A program made the translations under genes and the position numbers. A model generated the notes under the pieces. It searched no databases. It worked only from the letters and a program-made list of their open reading frames with translations, and had not been told where the DNA came from. From Sphingopyxis macrogoltabida (lineage in GTDB: Bacteria > Pseudomonadota > Alphaproteobacteria > Sphingomonadales > Sphingomonadaceae), in NCBI RefSeq assembly GCF_001307295.1, contig NZ_CP012700.1, positions 2,235,001 through 2,299,000 of the forward strand: a DNA stretch of 64,000 nt, read 5' to 3'. Position 1 is the stretch's first letter; each line of letters starts with the position of its first letter. Shown here piece by piece: positions 1-8,904 of this stretch.

Positions 1-456
1 GTGCGTTACCGACGCGCCGATTGCGGCCAGTGCCTGGCTGCCGACCCCGGTATAGCCGAACAGGTTGAGAAAGGCCGAATCGGGTTTGTCCGCAAGCCTT
101 TCGCGCAACCAGTCCCACACCGGCGCCATGTCAGGAAAGAAGCCGAGGTGGCGGAACGGCGTGCACGACGCGGTGAACCGCGTTTCGCGCCAGCCGAGCG
201 GCCAGCCTCCGGAAGGTACCGGTTTGCTGTAATACCAGCGGCCGCCACCATCATCGTCCGACGCGGGGATGAACTCGCCATCGGCGGCATCCCATTCGCT
301 GGCAGCCAACGCGGGCTGCCACATCGCCTGCGGTTCGGGGCGGATGAAGCGATAGCCGCCATAGCGTTCGAGCTTGCGCCCGCCGCCGCTGTCGATCAGC
401 CCGTAATCATCCCAAGCCTCCCCGACGAGGGTGCGCAGGGGCGCAAGCTCAGCCAC
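1..456 (-). CDS. Class I SAM-dependent RNA methyltransferase, C-terminally truncated by the window edge
   Basis: This is the N-terminal 152 codons of a protein running off the left edge. The visible part ends in LNLFGYTGVGSQALAAIGA, which fits motif I of RlmI/RlmK-type 23S rRNA (cytosine or guanine) methyltransferases. The upstream half, with YGGYRFIRPEPQAMW and a WPLGWRETRF stretch, resembles the N-terminal region of the sphingomonad members. The GTG start at 456 overlaps the thrC stop in the string GTGGCTGA, so translation is probably coupled to thrC. The catalytic C-terminal motifs lie outside the window, so the substrate base cannot be judged. Confidence 0.75.
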   Translation of the reverse strand, partial: MAELAPLRTLVGEAWDDYGLIDSGGGRKLERYGGYRFIRPEPQAMWQPALAASEWDAADGEFIPASDDDGGGRWYYSKPVPSGGWPLGWRETRFTASCTPFRHLGFFPDMAPVWDWLRERLADKPDSAFLNLFGYTGVGSQALAAIGASVTH

Positions 457-1846
457 GCGCCGCCTCGGCGAGGATATGGGCCTTTACCGCGTCATAATCG
501 CCGGGCAGCTTCATATAGCGCTCTTCGCGATCGAAAAGATTGCCGAGCCGCGCCGGGAGCGGCGGACGGACGCCCGTCGCGCGCTCGACCGCGTCGCGGA
601 ATTTCGCCGGGTGTGCGGTCGCGAGCGTGACCACGGGAATCGCCGGATCGATGTCGAGCCCGCGCGCCGCTGCCAGTCCGACCGCGCTATGCGGATCGAT
701 GATCTGGCCGCCATGCTCCTGCGCCCAGCGCAGCGCCAGCGTCATCGCATCGCCGTCGATGCTGGCGCTCGAAAAGAGCCCGCGCGATCCCGCGAGCATG
801 TCGGCGGGAATGGTCATCGCGCGGTTGCGGTCGAAATCGCCCATCATGCCGCTAATCGCCGCGCCGTCGCGGCCGGACAGGTCGAACAGCAATCGTTCGA
901 AATTGCTGCTGACCTGGATGTCCATGCTCGGCGTCGCGGTCGGGGTGACCGTGCCGGCGCTATAGTCGCCGCTGGTCAGCGCGCGGTGGAGGATATCGTT
1001 GACGTTGGTCGCGACGACCAGCCGCGCGACGGGCAGTCCGATCTGCGCCGCGACATAGCCCGCAAAGATATCGCCGAAATTGCCCGTCGGGACGCTGAAA
1101 GCCACCGGTCGGTCGGGCCCGCCGAGCCGCACCGCGGCGTAGAAATAATAGACGACCTGCGCCATCAGCCGCGCCCAGTTGATGCTGTTCACCGCCGACA
1201 GCGTGATCTGCCCGCGCGCTTCCTCGTCGCCGAACAGCCGCTTCACCATCGCCTGCGCATCGTCGAAGCTGCCGTCGATCGCGATATTATGGACGTTTGG
1301 TGCGAGCACCGTCGTCATCTGGCGCCGCTGGACGTCGCTGACCCGGCCTTCGGGATGGAGCATGAAGATGCGGATATGCTCGCGCCCCGCCACCGCTTCG
1401 ATCGCCGCCGATCCGGTATCGCCCGAGGTCGCGCCGACGATGGTGATGTCGGTGTCGCCGCCCGCAAGGAATTTCTCGAACAATTGGCCGAGCAATTGCA
1501 ACGCGACGTCCTTGAACGCGAGGGTCGGGCCGTGGAACAGTTCGAGCAGCCAGTGGCGATGATCGAGCTGGACCAGCGGTGTCACGGCATCGTGCCCGAA
1601 GCGGCCGTAGGCAGCGCGGCACAGCTCGCGCAATTCGTCCTCAGTCAGCACGCCCTCGACGAACGGGCGCATGACGCGCACCGCGGTTTCGACATAATCG
1701 AGCCCGGCAAGCGCGCGAATCTCGTCGATCGACATTTGCGGCCAGCGCGCCGGCACATAAAGCCCGCCGTCACTGGCAAGCCCCGCAAGCGTCGCGGCAC
1801 GAAAGTCGAGGGTCGGCGCAGAGCCGCGGGTGCTGATATATTCCAT
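449..1846 (-). CDS. thrC: Threonine synthase
   Basis: Pyridoxal-phosphate enzyme that converts O-phospho-homoserine to threonine in the cytosol. The 465-residue length is typical of the long (ThrC type 2) bacterial form. The N-terminus MEYISTRG matches the family, the PLP lysine is K112 in the motif HGPTLAFKDVALQ, and the phosphate loop is seen in GATSGDTGSAA. It lies 81 bases downstream of the SURF1 gene, at the distal end of the oxidase cluster, and overlaps the following methyltransferase start by 8 bases. The link to the oxidase genes is positional only. Confidence 0.97.
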   Translation of the reverse strand: MEYISTRGSAPTLDFRAATLAGLASDGGLYVPARWPQMSIDEIRALAGLDYVETAVRVMRPFVEGVLTEDELRELCRAAYGRFGHDAVTPLVQLDHRHWLLELFHGPTLAFKDVALQLLGQLFEKFLAGGDTDITIVGATSGDTGSAAIEAVAGREHIRIFMLHPEGRVSDVQRRQMTTVLAPNVHNIAIDGSFDDAQAMVKRLFGDEEARGQITLSAVNSINWARLMAQVVYYFYAAVRLGGPDRPVAFSVPTGNFGDIFAGYVAAQIGLPVARLVVATNVNDILHRALTSGDYSAGTVTPTATPSMDIQVSSNFERLLFDLSGRDGAAISGMMGDFDRNRAMTIPADMLAGSRGLFSSASIDGDAMTLALRWAQEHGGQIIDPHSAVGLAAARGLDIDPAIPVVTLATAHPAKFRDAVERATGVRPPLPARLGNLFDREERYMKLPGDYDAVKAHILAEAARG

Positions 1847-1927
1847 GACGCCGATGCGCCTAGAGCGGTTTCAGGCGAAATGGAACATTCCGCGGCGCGG
1901 AAATCGCTGAAAAACTTCGGCGGCTGC

Positions 1928-2572
1928 TCAAGGCCGCAAGCGGCGACGGACCGCCAAGATATAGATGACCAGCGCCGCGACGGCGAACAGGAACCATTGC
2001 CCGGCATAGGCGAGATGATTGTTCGGCGTGTCGGCGGCCGACGGTACTGCGCTCGCCCGCAAACCGGCCACAGGCGCATCGGCGACAAGCATCGCGCGCG
2101 CCGGCGTCGCCTTGCCCGTCATCCGCGCGATCAGCGTCGGCTGCTCGGGGCCTGGGACGATCGTTCCCTGCACGATGCCGCCGGTCCATTTCGGCGGCGC
2201 GAAATCATCGCCGATGCCGATATCGACCAGCACGCCCGGCCCTTCGGCGCCGGTGCGGCAATCGGCGACCATCCGGATCCCCGCCTTGCCGGCGCGGTCG
2301 GTGCCGCTACGCGGGTCCCAGCGTAACGGCTCGAGGCAGACGACGCTGCTCTTGCGATACAGGAACCTGTCCTCGACCGGCGGCAGTTCGGGATAGGTGA
2401 CCAGCGACGACATCGCCATGTTGCGCTGATAGAGCGCAATCAGCGCTTCCTTCTCGCCCTTGCGCTGCAACTGCCACACGCCGAGCGCGATCATCACCGC
2501 GACGGCGGCGAGGACCAGGATCGTCGGGATCAGCGGCCAGCGCGTTCCGGCCTGCGGTGTCTCGTCAGTCAT
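1928..2572 (-). CDS. SURF1 family cytochrome oxidase biogenesis protein
   Basis: SURF1/Shy1 proteins help insert heme a into subunit I of aa3 oxidase. This one has the family layout: an N-terminal membrane helix at about residues 14-33 (IPTILVLAAVAVMIALGVWQLQRK, including the GVWQLQRK signature), a periplasmic domain, and a second helix at the C-terminus (WFLFAVAALVIYILAV). The ATG at 2572 (MTDETPQ) is chosen. An in-frame ATG three codons upstream at 2581 is also possible, and neither has a clear ribosome site. The start overlaps the end of the DUF983 gene, which suggests coupling. Confidence 0.92.
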   Translation of the reverse strand: MTDETPQAGTRWPLIPTILVLAAVAVMIALGVWQLQRKGEKEALIALYQRNMAMSSLVTYPELPPVEDRFLYRKSSVVCLEPLRWDPRSGTDRAGKAGIRMVADCRTGAEGPGVLVDIGIGDDFAPPKWTGGIVQGTIVPGPEQPTLIARMTGKATPARAMLVADAPVAGLRASAVPSAADTPNNHLAYAGQWFLFAVAALVIYILAVRRRLRP

Positions 2573-2960
2573 GCGGTTCATCCATGCGGCGCCCTTCCGC
2601 TGCCTTGCGCTGATGCTCGCTCGCCAGCAGCGCGCCCTTGCCGACTCTGAGGCCATAGACCACCGCCGAGGCGGTCAGCGGCACCCAGAGCACGATATGC
2701 ACCCAAAGCGGCGGCCGGACCAGGGAATCGAGCGTCAGCGCAGCCGCAATCAGCAGCGCGCCGATGATCAGGGTCAGGAACGCGGCGGGCCCATCGCCGA
2801 CATTATAGGCGCCATAGTCGAGCCCGCACGCCGGGCAGCGGTCGCCGAACTTTACCGGCCCCTCGAACAATGTCGGCGCGCCGCATTCGGGACACAGACC
2901 AAAAAGGGCAGCGCGCCAGACCGGCGGCTGCCCCTTTTGAGACTGGTTGTCGACCGTCAC
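2565..2960 (-). CDS. DUF983 zinc-ribbon membrane protein
   Basis: Protein of 131 residues with an N-terminal zinc ribbon (CPECG and CPACG) followed by two hydrophobic helices (about residues 60-80 and 88-108). DUF983 proteins are commonly encoded between ctaE and SURF1 in alphaproteobacteria and are thought to assist oxidase assembly; the biochemical role is not established. The start is GTG at 2960, immediately after the ctaE stop with no spacer, and the 3-prime end overlaps SURF1. Confidence 0.9.
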   Translation of the reverse strand: MTVDNQSQKGQPPVWRAALFGLCPECGAPTLFEGPVKFGDRCPACGLDYGAYNVGDGPAAFLTLIIGALLIAAALTLDSLVRPPLWVHIVLWVPLTASAVVYGLRVGKGALLASEHQRKAAEGRRMDEPHD

Positions 2961-3836
2961 TTAGTGCGCGGCGACAGGCGCGCCCCAGCCGCCCCAGACA
3001 TAGACGATGATGAAGAGGAACAGCCATACGACGTCGACGAAGTGCCAGTACCAGGCAGCCGCTTCGAAACCGAAGTGCTGCTGCGGGGTGAAGTGGCCCT
3101 TGTAGGTACGAACGAGGCAGACGATCAGGAAGATCGTGCCGACGAGGACGTGGAAGCCGTGGAAACCCGTCGCCATGAAGAAGGCCGAGGTGTAGTTGAT
3201 CGTGCCGAAGGGGAACGGTGCCTCGGCATATTCATAGGCCTGGATGCAGCTGAAGACCGCGCCCAGGATGATCGTCGCCCACAGGCCTTTCTTCAGCCCT
3301 TCGCGGTCGCCGTGGATCAGCGAATGGTGCGCCCAAGTGATCGTCGTACCCGAGCAGAGCAGGATCAGCGTGTTGAGCAACGGCAGCGAGAAAGCGTCGA
3401 TGACGTGGATGCCCTTCGGCGGCCACATGGTCGCGGCGGCGGCGCCGTCCTGCCCGAACAGCGAGGTCACCGCACCGTCGACGAGTTCGACGGGCACCGG
3501 GAAGAGCGAGAAATCGAACCATGCCCAGAACCAGCCGACGAAGAACATCACTTCGGACGCGATGAACAGGATCATGCCGTAGCGCAGATGGAGCTGGACG
3601 ACCGGGGTATGGTCGCCGGCATGCGCTTCGTTGATGACGTCCGACCACCAGCTGAAGAAGGTCGCGATCACGCCCATGAAGCCGAGGCCGAGCACCCATT
3701 TGCCGGCGCCGCCGAAATAATCGGCGTGCATCGCCATCACGAGCCCGAAGAACATCACCAGAGCCGCGACCGAGCCGATCAGCGGCCAGACGCTGGGATT
3801 TACGAGGTGATAGTCATGATGTTTTGCACCGGACAT
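2961..3836 (-). CDS. ctaE: Cytochrome c oxidase subunit III
   Basis: Integral membrane subunit III of aa3-type cytochrome c oxidase, 291 residues with seven predicted helices. Family features are HDYHLVNPSVWPLIGS at the N-terminus, the conserved EVMFFVGWFWAWF helix, WPPKGI, and the C-terminal HFVDVVWLFLFIIVYVWGG. It is separated by 81 bases from ctaG upstream and abuts the DUF983 gene downstream. Confidence 0.98.
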   Translation of the reverse strand: MSGAKHHDYHLVNPSVWPLIGSVAALVMFFGLVMAMHADYFGGAGKWVLGLGFMGVIATFFSWWSDVINEAHAGDHTPVVQLHLRYGMILFIASEVMFFVGWFWAWFDFSLFPVPVELVDGAVTSLFGQDGAAAATMWPPKGIHVIDAFSLPLLNTLILLCSGTTITWAHHSLIHGDREGLKKGLWATIILGAVFSCIQAYEYAEAPFPFGTINYTSAFFMATGFHGFHVLVGTIFLIVCLVRTYKGHFTPQQHFGFEAAAWYWHFVDVVWLFLFIIVYVWGGWGAPVAAH

Positions 3837-3917
3837 TGCATATTTCCCGTTTTTGCAGCCCCAGCATCGCGATTCCCCATCGCCCGCCGGTCTTGAAAGA
3901 CTCTGTCGATCGCGGCC

Positions 3918-4475
3918 TTAGCTCGCGTTTTTGTCCTCGTCTACAGGGTGGAAGGTGTAGCTGAGGGTGATTTCCTGAACGTCGCGCGCGTCGGGGTCGT
4001 CCATGATCTTGGGATCGACGAAAAACAGCACCGGCATGCGCATCTGCTGCCCCGGTTCCAGCCGTTGCTGGGTGAAGCAGAAACACTGGATCTTGGTGAA
4101 ATATTTGCCCGCCTGATCGGGGGTGACATTGAAGCTCGCGGTCCCGACGACCGGATGCGCCGATTGATTCTCGGCGATGAAGATCGCCATGTCGCGCGCG
4201 CCGATGCTGACCGTATCGGTCGGATGTTCGGGATAGAATTTCCACGGCAGCTTCGGCGAGACATTGGCGTCGAAGCGAACCGAGATAGTGTCGCTGAGGA
4301 TCTTCGGCGTCTCGGCGGCGGCGACCGGATCGTAGCGCTGCGTCGTGCCGCCGAAGCCAGTCACGCGGCAAAACAGATTATAGAGCGGGACCGCCGCGAA
4401 GCCGAGCCCGACCATCGCTACGGCGAGCAGGGCGGCAAGGCTGCCCGTCTTGGCATTTCGCGACATTGTCTTCAT
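3918..4475 (-). CDS. ctaG: Cytochrome c oxidase assembly protein CtaG (Cox11 type)
   Basis: Copper chaperone that delivers copper to the CuB site of subunit I. There is one N-terminal anchor helix (about residues 12-32) and a periplasmic beta domain. The copper-binding motif CFCF is present in KIQCFCFTQQRLEPGQQ, and FCRVTGFGGTTQR is a family signature. The ATG at 4475 was chosen because it gives the 185-residue family length and overlaps the preceding small gene in an ATGA junction. Confidence 0.97.
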   Translation of the reverse strand: MKTMSRNAKTGSLAALLAVAMVGLGFAAVPLYNLFCRVTGFGGTTQRYDPVAAAETPKILSDTISVRFDANVSPKLPWKFYPEHPTDTVSIGARDMAIFIAENQSAHPVVGTASFNVTPDQAGKYFTKIQCFCFTQQRLEPGQQMRMPVLFFVDPKIMDDPDARDVQEITLSYTFHPVDEDKNAS

Positions 4476-4636
4476 TTGGGGCCCACCATACGCGCGATCG
4501 TGATGAAGAAGAAGAGGAAGGCCAGTCCGCCGAGCAGCCAGCCCATCAGATTGGCCCGGCTGCGCTGGCGGCGGCGATATTCTGCTTCGTCGAACGTTTC
4601 GGGGTCGAACGGTTCTTGGCGCGGCTCTTCGGTCAT
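4472..4636 (-). CDS. Small CoxF-like membrane protein in the oxidase operon
   Basis: A 54-residue protein with a charged N-terminus ([20 protein letters not shown]), an RRRQRSR segment and one transmembrane helix at about residues 31-47. Its position between ctaB and ctaG matches the small CoxF proteins of alphaproteobacterial oxidase operons, whose molecular function is unknown. It is locked into the operon by ATGA overlaps at both ends (with ctaB at 4633-4636 and with ctaG at 4472-4475). The CoxF assignment rests on size, topology and position, not on a strong sequence motif. Confidence 0.85.
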   Translation of the reverse strand: MTEEPRQEPFDPETFDEAEYRRRQRSRANLMGWLLGGLAFLFFFITIARMVGPK

Positions 4637-5544
4637 AATGTCCACCAATGGTCGGCGACGACAGCGCCGAAGAGAATGAAAAGATAGGCGATCGAATAAG
4701 CGAAAAGCCGCTTTTCGGGCTGCATCGGATCGCCCTCGCGCGACACGCGCGTCGCGACCTGGATCGACAGCAGCACGAACAGCGCCGACAGGCCGATCGC
4801 CGTCCAGCCATAGAGCGCACCGGCATAACCGAGTGGCCAAGGCGCGATCGCGGCGACCGCCATGATCAGTGCATAAAAGAGAATCTGGCGCCGCGTCGAT
4901 TTTTCGCCGGCCACCACCGGCATCATCGGGATCCCCGCGGAAGCATAATCCGAGCGCACGAACAGCGCGAGCGCCCAGAAATGCGGCGGCGTCCACAGGA
5001 AGATGAGCAGGAAGAGCAACACCGGCAGCGGTGCGATGCTACCCGTCGCGGCAACCCAGCCAATAAGCGGCGGAAAGGCGCCCGCCGCGCCGCCGATGAC
5101 GATATTCTGCGGCGTCCGCGGCTTCAGCCACATCGTATAGACGAAGACGTAGAACAGGATCGAGACGGTCAGCAGCAGCGCCGCCTGCCAGTTCGATGCG
5201 AACAGCATCAGAAAGACCGAGAAGGCCGCCAGGCCGATCCCGAACTGCAGTGCGGTCTGCGGATCGAGGCGGCCGGCGGGCAGCGGCCGCCCGGCGGTAC
5301 GCTTCATCTTTGCGTCGAGACCGGCTTCATACCATTGGTTGAGCGCACCCGATGCCCCTGCCCCCAGCGCGATCGCGAGGATCGACGAAAAGGCAAGCAC
5401 CGGGTGGACGCTGCCCGGCGCGGCAAGCAGGCCGCACAGCGCCGTGAACACCACCAGCGACATGACGCGCGGTTTGGTCAGCGCAAACAGGTCGCGCCAG
5501 TCGGCGGGAAGCGCCGTTTCGCTATGGGTCAGGCTCTGCGCCAT
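4633..5544 (-). CDS. ctaB: Protoheme IX farnesyltransferase (heme O synthase)
   Basis: Polytopic UbiA-family prenyltransferase that adds a farnesyl group to heme b, giving heme O for heme A synthesis. The first aspartate-rich region is seen as [21 protein letters not shown], and [17 protein letters not shown] marks the N-terminal helix. The ATG at 5544 (MAQSLTH) gives 303 residues, the usual size. No convincing Shine-Dalgarno precedes it. The start lies only 3 bases from the end of the palindromic element at 5548-5813, which may have displaced or may supply the original leader. Confidence 0.96.
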   Translation of the reverse strand: MAQSLTHSETALPADWRDLFALTKPRVMSLVVFTALCGLLAAPGSVHPVLAFSSILAIALGAGASGALNQWYEAGLDAKMKRTAGRPLPAGRLDPQTALQFGIGLAAFSVFLMLFASNWQAALLLTVSILFYVFVYTMWLKPRTPQNIVIGGAAGAFPPLIGWVAATGSIAPLPVLLFLLIFLWTPPHFWALALFVRSDYASAGIPMMPVVAGEKSTRRQILFYALIMAVAAIAPWPLGYAGALYGWTAIGLSALFVLLSIQVATRVSREGDPMQPEKRLFAYSIAYLFILFGAVVADHWWTL

Positions 5545-5547
5545 AGC

Positions 5548-5813
5548 AGGGTCAGTTCCTGTGCACTGCGCGGCCGAGGCGGCAAAATGGCGAACATATC
5601 GGACCGAAGGCCCCGCCGGACATGGCGGTTCCATGGCCCAGGGGCATTTGGTTCGAGATGGAAGCCATTTTGCCGTCCCTTCGGGATTTGACCCAATTTG
5701 TCCATTGCCGCGTCAGAGCGCCTTGGAATATTCTCATATGCCTGCGCCGCTCTTCCTAGCACTGAACAAATTGGCCTCAAACCTCGGCCGCGCAGTGCAC
5801 AGGAACTGACCCT
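5548..5813 (-). repeat. Structured 266-bp palindromic element, copy 1
   Basis: Perfect 32-nt inverted arms (5548-5579 and 5782-5813) bound a 202-nt interior. Read on the minus strand it is the same length as copy 2 at 25774-26039, and the first roughly 127 interior bases align without gaps at about 79 percent identity. The arms differ between copies at 13 positions, all compensated within each copy. Internal stems include one pairing 5579-5591 with 5664-5677. A reading frame without stops crosses the element, but the changes preserve pairing better than protein. It fills the ctaD-ctaB spacer, oriented with ctaB downstream. Confidence 0.9.
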
Positions 5814-5834
5814 TCTTCCGGCCCTAAGGGGCGA

Positions 5835-5863
5835 CGCCCCCTGCCGAAGATTAGCAGGGGGCG
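5835..5863 (-). terminator. GC-rich hairpin after ctaD
   Basis: Perfect 10-bp stem (5835-5844 with 5854-5863) and a 9-base loop, located 21 bases past the ctaD stop on the transcribed strand. There is no T-run, so it may be a stability hairpin or attenuator between ctaD and the downstream assembly genes and not a full intrinsic terminator. Confidence 0.4.
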
Positions 5864-5883
5864 AAACCGATCAGGCGATAGTC

Positions 5884-7554
5884 TTACGCGATCCGGGGCA
5901 GTTCGTTGAACTGGTGAAACGGCGGCGGGCTCGACAGCGTCCATTCGAGCGTCGTCGCGCCTTCGCCCCACGGATTGTCGGCGGCACGCTTGCCCGCGAA
6001 CAACGAGTAGAGGATGTTCACGAAGAAGAAGACCATGCCCACGGCCATGATCACATAGCCGAGCGACGAGATATGGTGCCAATAGGCATAGGCTTCCGCA
6101 TAGTCGGGATAACGGCGCGGCATGCCCTGCTGGCCCAGGAAGTGCTGGGGGAAGAACATCACGTTGACGCCGATGAAGAAGACCCAGAAGTGCAACTGTC
6201 CAAGGAACTCGTTGTACATCCGACCCGACATCTTCGGGAACCAGTAATAGAAGCCGGCGAAGAGCGAGAAGACCGCGCCCAGCGACAACACATAGTGGAA
6301 GTGCGCGACAACATAGTAGGTGTCGTGCAGGTTGGTGTCGACACCGCCGTTGGCGAGGACGACGCCGGTGACGCCGCCCACGGTGAACATGAAAATGAAG
6401 CCTAGCGACCAGACCATCGGGGTCTTGAAGCTCATCGAACCGCCCCACATGGTGGCAATCCAGCTGAAGATCTTGATGCCCGTCGGGACGGCGATGACCA
6501 TCGTCGCGGCGGTGAAGTACATCTTGAGGTTCACGCTCATGCCGACGGTGAACATGTGGTGCGCCCACACGATGAAGCCGACGACGCCGATCGCGACCAT
6601 GGCATAGGCCATGCCGAGATAACCGAACACCGGCTTGCGGCTGAAGGTCGAGATGATCTGGCTGACGATGCCGAAGCCCGGCAGGATCATGATGTACACT
6701 TCGGGATGGCCGAAGAACCAGAAGAGATGCTGGTACAGCACCGGATCGCCGCCGCCGGTGGCGTCGTAGAAGGTGGTGCCGAAGTTGCGGTCGGTGAGCA
6801 GCATGGTGATCGCCGCAGCGAGAACCGGCAACGCGAGCAGCAGCAGGAAGGCGGTGACGAGCACCGACCACACGAACAGCGGCATCTTGTGCAGGGTCAT
6901 GCCCGGTGCGCGCATGTTGAAGATGGTGGTGATGAAGTTGATCGCGCCGAGGATCGACGCCGCGCCCGCAAGGTGGAGCGAGAAGATCGCCATGTCGACC
7001 GCAGGGCCCGCAGAGCCGCTGGTCGACAGCGGCGCATAGACCGTCCAGCCGGTGCCGGCGCCATGACCGCTACCCCCCGGAACGAAGCTCGATCCGACGA
7101 GCATGACGAAAGCGACGGCGGTGAGCCAGAAGCTGACGTTGTTCATGCGCGGGAACGCCATGTCGGGTGCGCCGATCATCAGCGGCACGAACCAGTTGCC
7201 GAAACCGCCGATCATCGCCGGCATGACCATGAAGAAGACCATGATCAGGCCGTGGGCGGTGATCAGCACGTTCCACAGGTGCTTGCCCGCAACCTCGTCG
7301 GCACCGCTACCCAGAAACGCCGCCCAGCCGGGCAGATACTGGATGCCGGGCTCGGCGAGTTCGAGGCGCATCATGCCCGAAATCGCGCCGCCGACGATGC
7401 CGGCGATGATCGCGAAGATCAGATAGAGCGTGCCGATGTCCTTGTGGTTCGTCGACATGAACCAGCGGACGAAAAAGCCCGGGGTGTCGTGATCATGGTC
7501 GTCATGCGCATGGTCGTGGCCGTGCGCGGGTGCAGTCGCTGCGATATCGGTCAT
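5884..7554 (-). CDS. ctaD: Cytochrome c oxidase subunit I
   Basis: Catalytic subunit I of aa3 oxidase, 556 residues with 12 helices, carrying low-spin heme a and the heme a3-CuB centre. Diagnostic segments are [17 protein letters not shown] (the CuB histidine and cross-linked tyrosine), [10 protein letters not shown] (the two further CuB histidines), [20 protein letters not shown] (heme ligands), and the N-terminal [16 protein letters not shown] His/Asp-rich stretch lies at residues 10-26. It sits 17 bases after ctaC, in the same operon. Confidence 0.99.
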   Translation of the reverse strand: MTDIAATAPAHGHDHAHDDHDHDTPGFFVRWFMSTNHKDIGTLYLIFAIIAGIVGGAISGMMRLELAEPGIQYLPGWAAFLGSGADEVAGKHLWNVLITAHGLIMVFFMVMPAMIGGFGNWFVPLMIGAPDMAFPRMNNVSFWLTAVAFVMLVGSSFVPGGSGHGAGTGWTVYAPLSTSGSAGPAVDMAIFSLHLAGAASILGAINFITTIFNMRAPGMTLHKMPLFVWSVLVTAFLLLLALPVLAAAITMLLTDRNFGTTFYDATGGGDPVLYQHLFWFFGHPEVYIMILPGFGIVSQIISTFSRKPVFGYLGMAYAMVAIGVVGFIVWAHHMFTVGMSVNLKMYFTAATMVIAVPTGIKIFSWIATMWGGSMSFKTPMVWSLGFIFMFTVGGVTGVVLANGGVDTNLHDTYYVVAHFHYVLSLGAVFSLFAGFYYWFPKMSGRMYNEFLGQLHFWVFFIGVNVMFFPQHFLGQQGMPRRYPDYAEAYAYWHHISSLGYVIMAVGMVFFFVNILYSLFAGKRAADNPWGEGATTLEWTLSSPPPFHQFNELPRIA

Positions 7555-7571
7555 CTGTCGGACCCCTTGGA

Positions 7572-8672
7572 TTATTTCTTGGCGGCCGGGGCAGCGGCGG
7601 GAGCCGCAGCCGGCGCTGCTTCAGTCGTGGCGGCAGCCGGCGTGGCCGGCGCGGGAGCGGGCGCAGCCGCGGCGGGAGCCGGCGCGGCCGCGGCAGGCGC
7701 CGCAGCCTCGGGACCGGCGGGGTTACCGCCCTTCGAGCGGACCCAAGCCTCCCACTTGTCGACCGGCAGAACCTCGACGGCGATCGGCATATAGCCGTGA
7801 TCGACGCCGCACAGTTCCGAGCACTGGCCGTAATAGACGCCGACCTTGGTCGGGGTGAAGGTCGTCTCGTTGGCACGCCCCGGAACCGCGTCCATCTTGG
7901 TCCAGAAGGCCGGAACCGCGAAGCTGTGGATCACGTCGGCGCCGGTGATGATCAGCTTCACCTGGCGGCCGACCGGAACAACCATGCGGTTGTCGACGGC
8001 GAGGTGATAGGGCTCGCCCGCAGCCTTCGCCTGGTCTTCGGTCAGGATTTTCGAGACATATTCGCCGATGCCCTGATCGGGATAGGCATAGCCCCAATAC
8101 CATTGGTAGCCGGTGACCTTGATCGTCAGCGCGTCCTTCTTCGGCGGTTCGTACTGCGCGGCGAGCAGGCGAATCGAAGGCACCGCGATCACGGCGAGGA
8201 TCAGCACGGGGATCGCGGTCCAGATAATTTCGATGAAGGTGTTGTGCGTCGTCTTCGACGGCACCGGGTTCGCCTTGGCGCGGTAGCGGACGACCACCCA
8301 GAAGAGCAGGCCGAGAACCAGGAGCGAGATCACCGTGATCACCGGCAGCAGGATCACATGGTTGAACCAATAGGCCTGTTCGCCGATCGGGGTGACCTGC
8401 GGCTGGAAGTTGATGCCCGCATCGACCGGCTGGCCGACCCCGGGGGTCGGCTTCATCGGGACGTAAGTCGCGTCGCCCGCGGGAACGGCGGCATCCTTTG
8501 CAGCCGGCGCAGCAACCGGAGCCGCCGAGTCAGGCGCTGCCGGTGCCGGAGTCGCAGCCGTCGTCGCGGCGGGTGCTTCGGCAGGAGCCGCCGCCGGCGC
8601 CTGCGCATGGCCGGCGCCCACGGCGCCGAGCGACAAAGCCGCCGCGATTACAAGGGTTTTCAAGCTCTTCAT
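7572..8672 (-). CDS. ctaC: Cytochrome c oxidase subunit II with Ala/Pro-rich extensions
   Basis: Subunit II takes electrons from cytochrome c through the binuclear CuA centre. Residues 1-24 form a signal peptide (cleavage near AHA-QA). Two membrane helices lie at about 104-128 and 148-170, and the CuA ligands H249, C284, E286, C288, H292 and M295 are all present ([13 protein letters not shown]). The protein is 366 residues, longer than usual. It carries an Ala/Pro-rich linker at 24-65 and a low-complexity Ala/Pro tail at about 322-366 that are not part of the known fold. It is the first gene of the oxidase operon and is divergent from pyrE across a 232-base spacer. Confidence 0.98.
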   Translation of the reverse strand: MKSLKTLVIAAALSLGAVGAGHAQAPAAAPAEAPAATTAATPAPAAPDSAAPVAAPAAKDAAVPAGDATYVPMKPTPGVGQPVDAGINFQPQVTPIGEQAYWFNHVILLPVITVISLLVLGLLFWVVVRYRAKANPVPSKTTHNTFIEIIWTAIPVLILAVIAVPSIRLLAAQYEPPKKDALTIKVTGYQWYWGYAYPDQGIGEYVSKILTEDQAKAAGEPYHLAVDNRMVVPVGRQVKLIITGADVIHSFAVPAFWTKMDAVPGRANETTFTPTKVGVYYGQCSELCGVDHGYMPIAVEVLPVDKWEAWVRSKGGNPAGPEAAAPAAAAPAPAAAAPAPAPATPAAATTEAAPAAAPAAAPAAKK

Positions 8673-8904
8673 AAGGATAGTGCCGCCCGTTGCTTGTTGT
8701 TATTCTGATGCTTCATTCCCGCCTTCGCCGACCGCGGACATGCGTCGCGGCCGCCGTCCGGCGGGCTGAATCTCGCGGGCGCTATAGACCCGCTTGCCGC
8801 TTGCCTCAAGCATCTCTAACACTATTTTACGGCAGGCAAATCCCGGCCGCCCAAACCCCGCCGTCCACCATGGACGACGGCAGCAACAAAAGACCGATCT
8901 CCCG

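Noticed and set aside
2460..3896. A 478-codon plus-strand frame
   Set aside because: Antisense to ctaE and DUF983, both recognised families.
5529..5780. An 83-codon minus-strand frame in the palindromic element, considered as a gene
   Set aside because: The matching frame in copy 2 has a stop, changes favour base pairing over protein conservation, and no ribosome site is seen.
5548..5813. The element as an ordinary MITE
   Set aside because: Terminal arms differ between copies while staying perfectly paired, and no transposase-like terminal consensus or target duplication was evident; kept open as an alternative in the findings.
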